Assembly: GCA_009841055.1 (NCBI GenBank)
Contig: VXMN01000332.1
Span: 1 to 34,073, forward strand
DNA from: Acidobacteriota bacterium
Lineage (GTDB): Bacteria > Acidobacteriota > Terriglobia > Versatilivoradales > Versatilivoraceae
DNA: 34,073 nt
Direction of reading: 5' to 3'
Part shown: piece by piece, positions 1 to 8,814 of the stretch
Position numbering within the stretch: position 1 is the stretch's first letter
How the letters are laid out: the number at the start of each line of letters is the position of its first letter
Notes under the pieces: generated by a model
The model's database searches: none
What the model was told of the DNA's origin: nothing
Seen by the model: the letters and a program-made list of their open reading frames with translations, nothing else
Translations under genes and position numbers: made by a program

Positions 1-2410
1 GCGCGGCCTGTTCGGACTCGGTCGGGAAACGGCACAGGGCCGCCAGGTACAGCTCTTCAATGATAGCCTCATCGGAGGCTTGACGCTGCAGCAGGAGGTC
101 CACCCGTCCTCCCTGCCGGGAGAGCTTGGCGGTGAATGTCGGACCCGCCAACTGGTGCAGGGCCTGCAGCAGGCTGGGCTTCATGTCCCGTTCGGGAATA
201 AAGCTCAGGTCGGGCTTCCCGTAGACGTTGAAGAAGTTTCCTTCGTCTCCCTTCACGCCGCTCACGTGTGAGATGGCTCTCAAGAGCACCTCGGATTCCA
301 GGGGGCGTGGAAGCGCCCTGGAATAGTTGACCCGATCATAGCGGTTGGTGGGGTTGGGTTCACCCGATAGCTGGTAGGTCCGGGACTCCACCATGAGGCG
401 GATCAGGGAGCGCAGGTCGTAGCCGCTCCTGACAAAGTAGCGGGCCAGGGCCTCCAGCAGTCGGGGATGGGTAGCCAGGTTGTTGGAGCGAAAGTCGTCC
501 ACCGGATCCACGATCCCCCTTCCGAAGAAATAGCCCCACATGCGGTTGGCCATGGCCGGGGCAAAGTAGGGGTTGTCGGGCGAGGTCATCCACTCGGCCA
601 GCGCCAGCCGCCAGTCGTCCCGCCGGTCCTCGGGCACGGGACTCCCGTCCAGGAACCTGGGCTGAACCTCCTGCTTGGTGCGGGGGTGAATGACCCTGGC
701 CCCCTTGCCGAAGGTCCCGTAGCCTTCCGGGTCGTCCATAATCACGAAATCCACCTGGGGAAATCCGGGATGGAGATTGCTGAGGCGCCCGAAAAAGGCG
801 GTCAGACCCCAGAACTGGTCCTGGCTCCAGGTCTCGTAGGGGTGGTCGTGGCACTGGGCGCAGTCCATCCGCCGGCCCAGAAAAACCCGGACCTGCTCCC
901 CCATGGCATTCTGCGGCAGAGGCACGGCCGTGCCTCCCATGTCCTCGTAGTGGCGGGAGGGGCCGTCGAAACCCTGGGCAGCCACCCGCTCCCGGGCGAA
1001 CTGATCGTAGGGCTTGTTCTCGGCAATAGCCCGGCGAACCCAGTCCTTGTAGACCGGGCTGATCACCCGCAGGAAGTCGTAAAAGCGCCAGGACCAGTGA
1101 TCCACGAACTCGGGCGATCGGAGCAGCAGGCCGATGAGCCGGGTGCGCTTTTGGGGGTCCGGATCGGCCAGGAACCGGCGCACGCGATGGACGGGAGGCA
1201 GCCTGCCGGTCAGGTCCAGGCAGAGTCGCCGCAGAAACTCGGCGTCGGAGGAGAGCGGCGAAGGGACCAGGTGAAATTTGCGGGCCTTGGCGAAGACATG
1301 GTCGTCAATGAGGTTGTGACGGGGAACCTCGGGATAGGCCGCCACCGGCTCCTCGATAACACCCACGGTGGCGCTGGCGCTCTGCCCGCCGGCCAGCACC
1401 TGGATGGCGGTCTCGCCTACCTGACGCCCGGTCAACCGGCCATCGGGTCCCACCGAAACCACTTCGGGATTGTTGGAAAGGTAGCGCACCTGGCTGGTGA
1501 GATCCTCCCGGGCGCCGTCGGCCCAATGGGCGGTTACTAGCAGTTGCCGCTCCCCGCCCTTCAGCATTACCACCTGCCCCGGCGTGACCGCCACTCTTTC
1601 CGGGGGCTCGGATCGAGCACCATTCTCAGAGCCATAGACGGCGCCCCCGGCAATCCAGTCCACCATGCGCCGATAGTCCCGGGAGTCCTTCTCGAGCCGT
1701 TCGCCGCCCCCGTGGGGTACCGCCAGGCTGGCCTTCAGCAGCAACAGGCTCCTGGCGGGATCCTCCAGGTTGACCCGGGGCGTCTTCTCGCCGGTCTCGG
1801 CCGTGAGGACGTGGAAATCGCCGCCCTCCACGATCCAGCCGTAGTCCTCCCGGGGAGCGGTGGCGTTCTTGGAGAGCTTGAACCCGCCCTGCCCGGTGAC
1901 GCTGCCGTGACACTCGGTGCTGTTGCAGCCCCGCTTGGTGAGTAGCCTGGAGATGTCGCGATCAAAACGGAGGGGAGGGCTTACGGCCGAATCCCGCACC
2001 TGTACGTCCGCCTCCAGAACCTGGCCCGAGGACTGGACGGTCAACAGCGTGCGGCCGTCGGTTCGCGCCCTCACCCTGCCCCGGGCATCGATCTCGGCCA
2101 ATGCGGGATGGGCAAGGGAGAATCGGCTTGCCTCGGTCAGGTCCCGTTCCAGCCCGTCGGCAAAGGTTCCTATGACCAGGAGCTGCTGAGAGGAGCCCTT
2201 GCCCCGCAGTTGCACCTCTTCGGGCAGGAGCCTGACTGAAAGAAGGCGGGGGCCGGAGGGAGGCTCCCCGGACGTCTTCAGGCCGGCGGACCCAAGAGGC
2301 GCCGGCCAGCCCAGCACGCCGATCATCAAGCCGATTGTGCAGAGATCGGACCGGGCGAGCGTTCTCCCGATTCGCCCCGGACTCCTGTTCCCTGTCCTCA
2401 TCCTGTCCAT
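1..2410 (-). CDS. DUF1549/DUF1553 cytochrome-c-like secreted protein (C-terminus beyond window)
   Basis: The frame is open from an ATG at 2410 to the left edge, about 803 codons, so the C-terminus is missing. Near residue 162 there is a haem-type motif CNSTECH in a PSCyt1-like segment, then an Ig-like (Big_2-type) stretch, then the DUF1549 signature MDCAQCHDHPYE near residue 515, and then DUF1553 sequence including ANRMWGYFFGRG. The N-terminus has a hydrophobic stretch consistent with export. This family is common in Planctomycetes and some Acidobacteriota; its biochemical role is not established, and haem binding is inferred from the CxxxxCH and CxxCH motifs. It lies 8 bp after the PPC-domain gene, and AAGGA overlapping that gene's stop serves as its ribosome binding site, so the two are almost certainly cotranscribed. 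Confidence 0.9.
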   Translation of the reverse strand, partial: MDRMRTGNRSPGRIGRTLARSDLCTIGLMIGVLGWPAPLGSAGLKTSGEPPSGPRLLSVRLLPEEVQLRGKGSSQQLLVIGTFADGLERDLTEASRFSLAHPALAEIDARGRVRARTDGRTLLTVQSSGQVLEADVQVRDSAVSPPLRFDRDISRLLTKRGCNSTECHGSVTGQGGFKLSKNATAPREDYGWIVEGGDFHVLTAETGEKTPRVNLEDPARSLLLLKASLAVPHGGGERLEKDSRDYRRMVDWIAGGAVYGSENGARSEPPERVAVTPGQVVMLKGGERQLLVTAHWADGAREDLTSQVRYLSNNPEVVSVGPDGRLTGRQVGETAIQVLAGGQSASATVGVIEEPVAAYPEVPRHNLIDDHVFAKARKFHLVPSPLSSDAEFLRRLCLDLTGRLPPVHRVRRFLADPDPQKRTRLIGLLLRSPEFVDHWSWRFYDFLRVISPVYKDWVRRAIAENKPYDQFARERVAAQGFDGPSRHYEDMGGTAVPLPQNAMGEQVRVFLGRRMDCAQCHDHPYETWSQDQFWGLTAFFGRLSNLHPGFPQVDFVIMDDPEGYGTFGKGARVIHPRTKQEVQPRFLDGSPVPEDRRDDWRLALAEWMTSPDNPYFAPAMANRMWGYFFGRGIVDPVDDFRSNNLATHPRLLEALARYFVRSGYDLRSLIRLMVESRTYQLSGEPNPTNRYDRVNYSRALPRPLESEVLLRAISHVSGVKGDEGNFFNVYGKPDLSFIPERDMKPSLLQALHQLAGPTFTAKLSRQGGRVDLLLQRQASDEAIIEELYLAALCRFPTESEQAA

Positions 2411-2418
2411 ATGTTCCT

Positions 2419-4419
2419 TCAGTTGCCTGGAGAAAGCACCTGGCTGACGGCCGGTCCGCCTCCCGGGGGGTGCAGCACCATCATCGGGATTCGGGCCACG
2501 GGTATCGATGCTCCCATCTGTCCCTCCCAGATGGGCCGAAAGGGATCCTCGCCGGTCATCTTGCGATAGCGGTTCAGGCGTCCGGGTTGAACCGGCCGCA
2601 GATGAAACCGGAGCCACCGGGGCGCGACCGTCGGAGGCGCGTCCGGACGCACCGCCAGCAGCAGGGTGACCACCTGGTCTTCCGCGGCAAAGACCTCCTT
2701 GCGGCCCTGGTCCTGGGGTAGTCCCAGCTCCGGCCCCATATCGGCTCCGGGTAGCACCTCGACCCCATCGGGGAGGTTGTCCACCGAAACCGCCAGGTCG
2801 CCGGCAAACCCCTCCTCCCGGCTGACGATGACGCTCACCTTCTTGGCCTCGCCGGGATAGAGATTGACCCGGTCCAGCTCGATCATCCAGTCGAGCATTT
2901 CCCGGCCCAGGATGTTCAGGACCTCCGCCACCTCGACCTCGCCCACATGGGGCACCTGGGGACGCACCAGGAGCCGGTAGCGGAATCCGGCCCCGCCCTT
3001 GCGGCGGGTCACATCCCGAACCCGGATCAGGTAGGATCCGCTCTCCGGGAAGCTGAAGACCATCTTGGATTCGGCCGTCTTCCAGAACCACATGTTCTGG
3101 GAGGCCTGCCGCTTGTAGATGTTGTTGACCAGCTCCCTGCCCGCCTGGTCGAAGACCTCGATGCGCGGATTGAAGTAGGGGTAGTGCCGCTCGGGGGTCT
3201 CGATCTCGAAAGCCAGGTCCCCCGCCTCCTTCAATTCGAAACGGAAGTGGTCCAGGTCGGCGGGAAAGTCAATGGTTCCCTCGATGATGGAGGGAACGGC
3301 AACCGGGAGGGCCTGCCCGGTTATGTCGTTGGGCTCCTGTTCCGGGACAATGGCGGCCGGGGCGGCGGCAGAAGTTCCGGACGACCTCTCCTCGCCGCTC
3401 AGGCCCATCAGGTCCCTCAACTGCTTTTCCAACACGGCCAGTGTCGCCTGGCGGTCCGATCCTCCCGATCGAGCCTGCAACCGGGACAGGCGGTCGGGCT
3501 CCAGCCTGCGGGTGAAGCCTCGCTCCTGCCATCGGTTCGCGGCCAGCTTGTCAAGGCCCCGGGCCCGGACCAGCGGAGGAAAGTCGGCGGGCGCGCCGAT
3601 CTGCAACTGGTAGGAGGCGCCCGGCTCCCCCTTGACTTCCAGGGTGTAGGAGCCGCCTTTTGCGAAACGGTGAATCAGCCTGGGCTTGTAGGCCGAAATG
3701 AACTTGTGGAAGACGGCGGTATTGGTGGCGCCCAGCTTCACCCGGCGCTCGGAATCGAACCAGCTCTCGCCGGGACCCGAGAGTTCCAGGGTAAACCCCG
3801 GAGCCCTTCTGAGGTCCCCCCACAGGCGCTGCACGCCTTCCACCACCTCGAAGGCCAGCTCCTGGTCCGGTCGGGCCTCGAACCGGTAGAAGTCGGCCTG
3901 GCCCTCTTCGGCAATCCGCCCGCTGAGGGCCGAGGGAACGGCTATGGCCTGGGCTTCCTTCGCGGTCCCATGCACCTCGACCGTCTCCCGTAGGGTGGGC
4001 ATAGGAACCACCCAGAAGATCATCTCGTTCGAGACTCCTTTGGCCGAAACCAGCCTCAAGGCGTGGGGGCCCCGTTCGGCTCCCGGGTCGATCTTCAACG
4101 CCGCCACTACCCTTTGGCCCGGGATGTCCTTGACCTTCCGCCCTTCCTTCATCCTGGCCGAGCCCGGCTCCACCCGGACTACCCGACCCCGGATGGCGTC
4201 GGTGCCGGCCCAGAGGGCGCGGGCTCCTTCCAGGTTCCTTCCCAGGATCTCGATCTCCACGCTGCTCCCAGGCTGCCCGCCCAGGGGAAACATGTGGATG
4301 ACTTCGGGATCGGTGGGCTGAGGTGCGTCGGCGCCGGATTCGGCGTGCAGAACTCCCGGCAGGAGAAGCGCAACAACCACACAACCCCAATATCCTGCAG
4401 CCCTTCGCCGGAAAGCCAT
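2419..4419 (-). CDS. secreted PPC-domain protein, partner of the DUF1553 protein
   Basis: The protein is 666 residues if started at the ATG at 4419, which gives a clean signal peptide (MAFRRRAAGYWGCVVVALL..., cleaved near LHA). A longer frame upstream reads through a repeat-containing spacer and is not credible. After the signal comes an IPT/TIG-like segment (HMFPLGGQPGSSVEIEILG), a central PPC-like domain, and a second PPC domain starting at EQEPND and running through LDHFRFEL and YLIRVRDVT. PPC-like domains are beta-sandwiches found in secreted proteins. Proteins of this architecture often precede DUF1549/DUF1553 genes, as here. The substrate is unknown; a cell-envelope or polymer-binding role is inference. 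Confidence 0.88.
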   Translation of the reverse strand: MAFRRRAAGYWGCVVVALLLPGVLHAESGADAPQPTDPEVIHMFPLGGQPGSSVEIEILGRNLEGARALWAGTDAIRGRVVRVEPGSARMKEGRKVKDIPGQRVVAALKIDPGAERGPHALRLVSAKGVSNEMIFWVVPMPTLRETVEVHGTAKEAQAIAVPSALSGRIAEEGQADFYRFEARPDQELAFEVVEGVQRLWGDLRRAPGFTLELSGPGESWFDSERRVKLGATNTAVFHKFISAYKPRLIHRFAKGGSYTLEVKGEPGASYQLQIGAPADFPPLVRARGLDKLAANRWQERGFTRRLEPDRLSRLQARSGGSDRQATLAVLEKQLRDLMGLSGEERSSGTSAAAPAAIVPEQEPNDITGQALPVAVPSIIEGTIDFPADLDHFRFELKEAGDLAFEIETPERHYPYFNPRIEVFDQAGRELVNNIYKRQASQNMWFWKTAESKMVFSFPESGSYLIRVRDVTRRKGGAGFRYRLLVRPQVPHVGEVEVAEVLNILGREMLDWMIELDRVNLYPGEAKKVSVIVSREEGFAGDLAVSVDNLPDGVEVLPGADMGPELGLPQDQGRKEVFAAEDQVVTLLLAVRPDAPPTVAPRWLRFHLRPVQPGRLNRYRKMTGEDPFRPIWEGQMGASIPVARIPMMVLHPPGGGPAVSQVLSPGN

Positions 4420-4514
4420 GCCCTGGCCTCGATGGAACGCGGATCTGGCGGAAGTATACCGGAGAGAGCCCCTTGTCTCAATCTTCACGGGGCATCCGGG
4501 ACGTGCCGCGAACG

Positions 4515-4570
4515 GGGAAAAGAGGAATCCACGAAAGGACACGAAGGACGGCGAAGACACACGAAGAAGG
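4515..4570. repeat. CACGAAG-type dispersed repeat in the 4420-4606 spacer
   Basis: The spacer between the two minus-strand genes contains closely spaced ACGAAG words (ATCCACGAAAGGACACGAAG and following). The same word order, inverted, is found at 30586-30645, and a decayed copy at 26133-26170. No coding frame is supported in this spacer. Confidence 0.6.
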
Positions 4571-4606
4571 AATATTACCGGCTGGTCGAACCGCTTCGCC
4601 GAGCCT

Positions 4607-6451
4607 TTAAGGCAGTCCCTGGTGGAACAGCATGTAAATCGGCATGAGAATCGCAAAGATCCCCAAGATCAGGAAGAAGGCACAGGAAATCATGTTGGTT
4701 TCCACGGTGGCGGCGCGGAAGTGTTCCTTCATTGCCTGGATGATCTTTTTGAGCAAGGGACCGTGGCGACCCGGCCTGACCTTGATCTGGCCGCTTCCCA
4801 TCCATGACTGAATGGCCACCTGCAGCTCGGCTTCAACCGAGGTCAGCCGTATCGAGGAAAGGCTCTCTTCGTAGGGCAACTGCAGTTTTTCGAGTGCCGC
4901 CAGCAGCCCGTCCCGAAAGGATTTCCCGGTTACGGCAAATGCCAGGTAGCCCCTCATTTGAAGCCAAAAAACAACTGCGATGACGGGGAACAACAGAAGA
5001 GGCAGCCAATCCACTATCTCGAAGGGCCGCGAAGCCGGGAACGGACGTGGGAAGAATGTACCCAACGGGCCGAGAAAAATGAGCAACATACCTAACAGAA
5101 ACCATCTGGCTGAGAACAGCAAGGGGCGTTTGGTCACAAGCCCGCGCAGTCCTATGGCCAGAATAAAGACTCCCATCACGCCAAATATAACCGCTGAAAA
5201 AACCAGGTTGAATGAAGCTCTCCTGGCTCTTGCACTCCGGCCCAGAGTATGGGGGTCGCGTTGAGAGGAGCGCAGGTCCAAAGACTCCAAATCAAGCTGA
5301 CGGGTGCTTCCGAATTCCCCCAGATGGTCCACTGCCTTCTCGATCAGGGAAATGAACGGAGGGGCCAGACTGCCGGTTCGGGTCAATATCTTGCCGTTCT
5401 CGTCGGCCAGAACATAGGTTGGATAGCCTCTGATACGCAGAAGGCGCTCGAGGTCGCTCCCCTCACCCACGTGCCAGTTCGTCCATGGCATGGGTTCATC
5501 CTCGACAAACCGGGTCGCGGTCTCAAGCTCTTCGTCCCCGCTGATCCCGACGAGGGCGAACCGGTCCGCCGGTAGTCCGGAAACCAACTCCCGAAGCTTC
5601 GGCAAGGCCGCGACACACGGACCGCACCAGGTCGCCCAGAAATCGAGCAGCACGATGCGTCCCCGGTAGTCCGACAGACGTTCCTCGACGCCGTCGAGCC
5701 GGGTGCCAGCCACGTCCGGCAGCCTGCCCCGCCGTAGGGTGCGAAACTCCGCCGCTGCCAGCGGTTGAGACCTTTTGGTTTCGGAAGCGTAGACCTCGAG
5801 GGACTTCTCCTCCTTCCATGTGGTGTCATCGATCTTGTAATCTGCCGGAATTTTGAAGACCGATGGTTCCGGCTCGGCGAACCGGATGTCGTAGAGTTCT
5901 CTAACTTGCCTTCCCCGACCGAAGTTCACCTCCGTTTTGACCCTCAGGTTAGCCTCTCTCGCCACCCAAACTTTGCCGATAGATTCGTCTGGACTGCCGG
6001 GGGACAAGACAGGCATTGCCAGGCAATCGAGCCCTGCAATGACTCCTTCGTCAATTGCCAGATCGGGTCTTAACACAATTGGGCGGAATGGTTCTGTCCT
6101 GACTTGTTTGAGGATTGCTCCTTTGAGACGGTGGTTCAACACGTAGGTTTTTCGAGTCGAAGAATCCATGAGAGTCGAACTGCGTCTTCCCTGATTCTTC
6201 CCTTTAACTCGCGCCATGGTATCCAGCACAGAACCGGAGGAAGAACGGAAGTAGGTGCCCTCTTCCCGCTTGACTTCCATTTCGGTTCCATCGGACTGAA
6301 CAAGATAGTGAACACTTCTCTGCTTGGCGATAACGGGCACGAATTGCGCCCGCAGCTCGGTCGTCGAACTAAACACGAAGATCAGACAAGTCGGCAACAC
6401 ACCAAGTCTTATTCCGGCAGCCTCCCTTTTTCGGGTCTCGTTCTGGTCCAC
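4607..6451 (-). CDS. exported thioredoxin-domain (TlpA-like) membrane protein
   Basis: The protein is 614 residues from a GTG at 6451, supported by GGAGG eight bases upstream. An N-terminal signal segment (residues 15-35) is followed by a domain of about 200 residues of unknown family, possibly LolA/outer-membrane-lipoprotein-like. A TlpA/AhpC-type thioredoxin domain covers about residues 245-385, with catalytic WCGPC at 275-279. The C-terminal third has three hydrophobic segments between about 410 and 500 and a last one near the end. The redox centre is expected on the outer face of the membrane. The thioredoxin module is nearly the same as those in the genes at 8815-10095 and 10336-10764. 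It follows the small membrane gene by 30 bp. Its redox partner is unknown. Confidence 0.85.
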   Translation of the reverse strand: MDQNETRKREAAGIRLGVLPTCLIFVFSSTTELRAQFVPVIAKQRSVHYLVQSDGTEMEVKREEGTYFRSSSGSVLDTMARVKGKNQGRRSSTLMDSSTRKTYVLNHRLKGAILKQVRTEPFRPIVLRPDLAIDEGVIAGLDCLAMPVLSPGSPDESIGKVWVAREANLRVKTEVNFGRGRQVRELYDIRFAEPEPSVFKIPADYKIDDTTWKEEKSLEVYASETKRSQPLAAAEFRTLRRGRLPDVAGTRLDGVEERLSDYRGRIVLLDFWATWCGPCVAALPKLRELVSGLPADRFALVGISGDEELETATRFVEDEPMPWTNWHVGEGSDLERLLRIRGYPTYVLADENGKILTRTGSLAPPFISLIEKAVDHLGEFGSTRQLDLESLDLRSSQRDPHTLGRSARARRASFNLVFSAVIFGVMGVFILAIGLRGLVTKRPLLFSARWFLLGMLLIFLGPLGTFFPRPFPASRPFEIVDWLPLLLFPVIAVVFWLQMRGYLAFAVTGKSFRDGLLAALEKLQLPYEESLSSIRLTSVEAELQVAIQSWMGSGQIKVRPGRHGPLLKKIIQAMKEHFRAATVETNMISCAFFLILGIFAILMPIYMLFHQGLP

Positions 6452-6481
6452 AGTTCTGGCCTCCGTGCCGGCTGTTTGGAA

Positions 6482-6670
6482 TCAGTCCCGAAGGTATCGT
6501 CGGATACGAGCTATTGCAGGGAGACCCGTGACCGCCGCAAGTCCTACGGCGATTACGGCCACTATGATTTTTTCCATGCCATAGTAGCGGTGGTCCAGCG
6601 CGTCATAGGCCAACACGGCACTCACCACTGCGACGGCCACAAGCCCTCCTGTCTTTGCCAATTCCAGCAT
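6482..6670 (-). CDS. small two-helix membrane protein
   Basis: This 62-residue ORF starts at an ATG and encodes two hydrophobic segments (about residues 5-22 and 34-52) separated by a short polar loop with DHRYYG, ending in a basic tail (RIRRYLRD). No family is recognised. It sits in a tight series of minus-strand genes, about 30 bp after the regulatory-domain gene and 30 bp before the thioredoxin membrane protein, which supports it being real and cotranscribed. Its ribosome binding site is weak (GAGAG-like). Confidence 0.6.
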   Translation of the reverse strand: MLELAKTGGLVAVAVVSAVLAYDALDHRYYGMEKIIVAVIAVGLAAVTGLPAIARIRRYLRD

Positions 6671-6700
6671 CGTTAACTCTCAGTAGCTCTGCGCTTGACG

Positions 6701-8407
6701 TCAATTCGTCCCGGGCGCCGGCAACGCCACCAGGGATTCCTCTATTGTCTGGCCGGACGCTAGATCGATCCGCTCCGAATCCCGTTCCAGGCTGGCCAGG
6801 TAGTCGAGGTCACTTTCAAGCCCGGACTCGTGATCGGTTACAGCGCACAGCAGATACTCTCCAGGCACCAGGCCCTTCAGAGAAAACCGCCCGCTCTGGT
6901 CGGTTTGAGTCGTCCTGGTGAATCGTGAGTTGGGTCCCCTCAAGTCGGAGTCGGCGGCAAAGACCAGAACGGTCGCTCCTTTCGCTACTTCCCGAACCTC
7001 CTCCTTTTCAACGACACCGCCGACTTGCCCTCCCTCTGACGACACATGAATCTCTACCCCATCCAGCCGGTCGGCGCTTCTCACCTCTATCGGCCGGTCG
7101 ACGAGTTCTTCTGTCTGGAGGCGGATGGACTCGACATAGTGATTCCCCGGCGGGAGCCTGACAACCAGGCGATAGGAGGCCTCAGGCAGGTTCTTGATCT
7201 TGAAGGTGAAGTTCTCTTCAACCCGGCCGCTTTCCCCGCCGAAAAAAGTCCTGCTGGACTCGCCAATCGGATCCATTTCCAACCAGATCCGGCGCCAATC
7301 CAAGTCGGAGTCCTGGCGATCCGTCACAATCCTACCGGAAACCTCCGCGCCCGCACCCAGGACCAGCGTTAGGCCTTCGATATCCTGGTCGGCTACTTCT
7401 ACAACGGTGCTGGCCATCCGAGGCTTGTCGTCTTCCCCCGCACGGGCATGCAAACGATGCCTTCCCGGAAGAAGGCCCGCCACCTTGAATTCTCCTTGCA
7501 GATCCGTGTTCGCGCTCGATTCCATCCCGGCAATAAAGGCTTCGCCGGATTCCCTTCTGGAAATGATCCACACCGCGTGGGCCGGCTTGCCCTCTGCCGT
7601 AAGCACCCGGCCGCTGGCACTGTAGCTGCGAGTCTCGAACAGGGTGAAGTAGAAACCACCCACCTCTTCCCCGGCCGCTACCTGCACTTTGGCCGCATCC
7701 AGCGGACTCAAAACTCCGGGGTAGTAGACGGGAGGGAATGAGCGTTCTTCTCCTCCCATACGCCCATAAAAAAAAGGAGGGGCCGCGCTCAAGTAGTAGC
7801 TTCCCGGGGGAATGTCGAAGAGACGGAAACGTCCCCGGTCATCGGTCTCGGCACGGCCCACCGGAAACAGTTTGCGCTCGCCTCCGGAACTCTCATAGCT
7901 GCTCAACCTCACCGAGACTCGCGAGCGGGGTTCGTTGTGCTGGTCCACCACGGTTCCTTCCACCACGCCGCCTCGAATCATTTTGAAACCAATGCTATTG
8001 AGGGTCTCGCCCGACGCAAGCGAGAGAGGCGTTCCTCTTTGCCGTCTTCCCGACCCCGAGGATGTCTTCTGGCCGTAAATCTGAGGAAGGTAGCCGTTGC
8101 GGGTCGCCCGCAGAAGGTACCTCCCTGACTCCAGATCCCTGAACTGGTATTCGCCTCGGTTATCGGTGCGAACGGTCCGGGGGCGCTCATTGCCTCGACC
8201 ATCTGATGAAAAGAGCGTCACGGTTACCCTGGCCAGGGGACTTTCTCCCTCGGCGGTGAAGACCCGCCCCCGGATCACTCCGGAATACCGGTCCGCGGTA
8301 TCCTGATCGGACTTGGCGGGAATTTGAATGGAAGATGGATGGCCGAATGCAGCAAAGCCAACCAGAGAACCAACGACGATACTCAGCAAGGAGCATCTTG
8401 TTTGCAT
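6701..8407 (-). CDS. secreted carboxypeptidase-regulatory-like domain protein
   Basis: The start is placed at the ATG at 8407 because GGAGG lies five bases upstream and a signal peptide follows directly (MQTRCSLLSIVVGSLVGFAA). The 568-residue product consists of successive CarboxypepD_reg/Cna-B-like beta-sandwich repeats, recognised by GxVxxxxGxPLxxVxVxL openings and DxxGxYxFxxLxxGxYxLxAxxxGY closings, for example VRTDNRGEYQFRDLESGRYL and RFSLKGLVPGEYLL. Such proteins are abundant in Acidobacteriota and are presumed to act extracellularly or in the periplasm as structural or binding modules. No catalytic domain is visible. Just upstream is the sigma-factor remnant. The spacer to it (8408-8532) is relatively AT-rich and could hold a promoter (TTGTAA/TTTAAT, weak). 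Confidence 0.85.
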   Translation of the reverse strand: MQTRCSLLSIVVGSLVGFAAFGHPSSIQIPAKSDQDTADRYSGVIRGRVFTAEGESPLARVTVTLFSSDGRGNERPRTVRTDNRGEYQFRDLESGRYLLRATRNGYLPQIYGQKTSSGSGRRQRGTPLSLASGETLNSIGFKMIRGGVVEGTVVDQHNEPRSRVSVRLSSYESSGGERKLFPVGRAETDDRGRFRLFDIPPGSYYLSAAPPFFYGRMGGEERSFPPVYYPGVLSPLDAAKVQVAAGEEVGGFYFTLFETRSYSASGRVLTAEGKPAHAVWIISRRESGEAFIAGMESSANTDLQGEFKVAGLLPGRHRLHARAGEDDKPRMASTVVEVADQDIEGLTLVLGAGAEVSGRIVTDRQDSDLDWRRIWLEMDPIGESSRTFFGGESGRVEENFTFKIKNLPEASYRLVVRLPPGNHYVESIRLQTEELVDRPIEVRSADRLDGVEIHVSSEGGQVGGVVEKEEVREVAKGATVLVFAADSDLRGPNSRFTRTTQTDQSGRFSLKGLVPGEYLLCAVTDHESGLESDLDYLASLERDSERIDLASGQTIEESLVALPAPGTN

Positions 8408-8532
8408 TCGACCCTCCTTGACCCTGGAGGGGAATCTCAGCATCCAGGGTATGGAGAAGCATCAAATTGTTGCCTATACTCTATTAAACCGTCGAAACAG
8501 CGATTGATTACAAGTTTTTTGTGGAGGGGCTC

Positions 8533-8799
8533 TCAGGATCGTCTGGAGCCCCTGTGCGATAACGATTGAGTGCGTGCATCGATGCGGCGCTTGAGCAGGG
8601 AGATGGCCCGGTTCATGCGGACGGCGACATTGCCGCGAGAGACGTGAAGGAGTCGAGAGATCGTCTTGTTGGACAATCCCTGGTACAGCCGCAGCTTGAT
8701 GACCTGCCGGCAGGTTCCCGGCAGCAGATCGATCATCTCCCTGAGCAAAAAAAGCCGTTCTCTTTCCCGGGCAAGAGCTTCGGGGTCCCGGGTCAGGGT
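8533..8799 (-). pseudogene. remnant of an ECF-type sigma factor, region 4 only
   Basis: The frame from 8799 to 8533 encodes a clear sigma70 region 4 helix-turn-helix: LLREMIDLLPGTCRQVIKLR, then QGLSNKTISRLLHVSRGNVA, then MNRAISLLKRRI. It has no region 2, no credible start codon (only TTG at 8748 or an internal ATG), and an in-frame TGA at 8800-8802, 13 bp from the stop of the thioredoxin gene upstream. It therefore looks like an ECF sigma gene that lost its 5' half when the thioredoxin gene arrived next to it. A hairpin (GGGGCTC...GAGCCCC, 8526-8552) overlaps its stop codon but has no U-tract. Expression as a stand-alone region 4 protein of about 70 residues is possible but less likely. Confidence 0.75.
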
Positions 8800-8814
8800 T
8801 CACTCGTCACGGTC

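Noticed and set aside
467-1540. Plus-strand open frame opposite the DUF1553 gene
   Set aside because: Antisense shadow; the minus frame carries the recognisable domains.
2947-3993. Plus-strand open frame opposite the PPC gene
   Set aside because: Antisense shadow with no recognisable motif.
8474-8803. Alternative minus frame over the sigma remnant (109 codons)
   Set aside because: The region 4 helix-turn-helix is in the neighbouring frame; this frame shows no family features.
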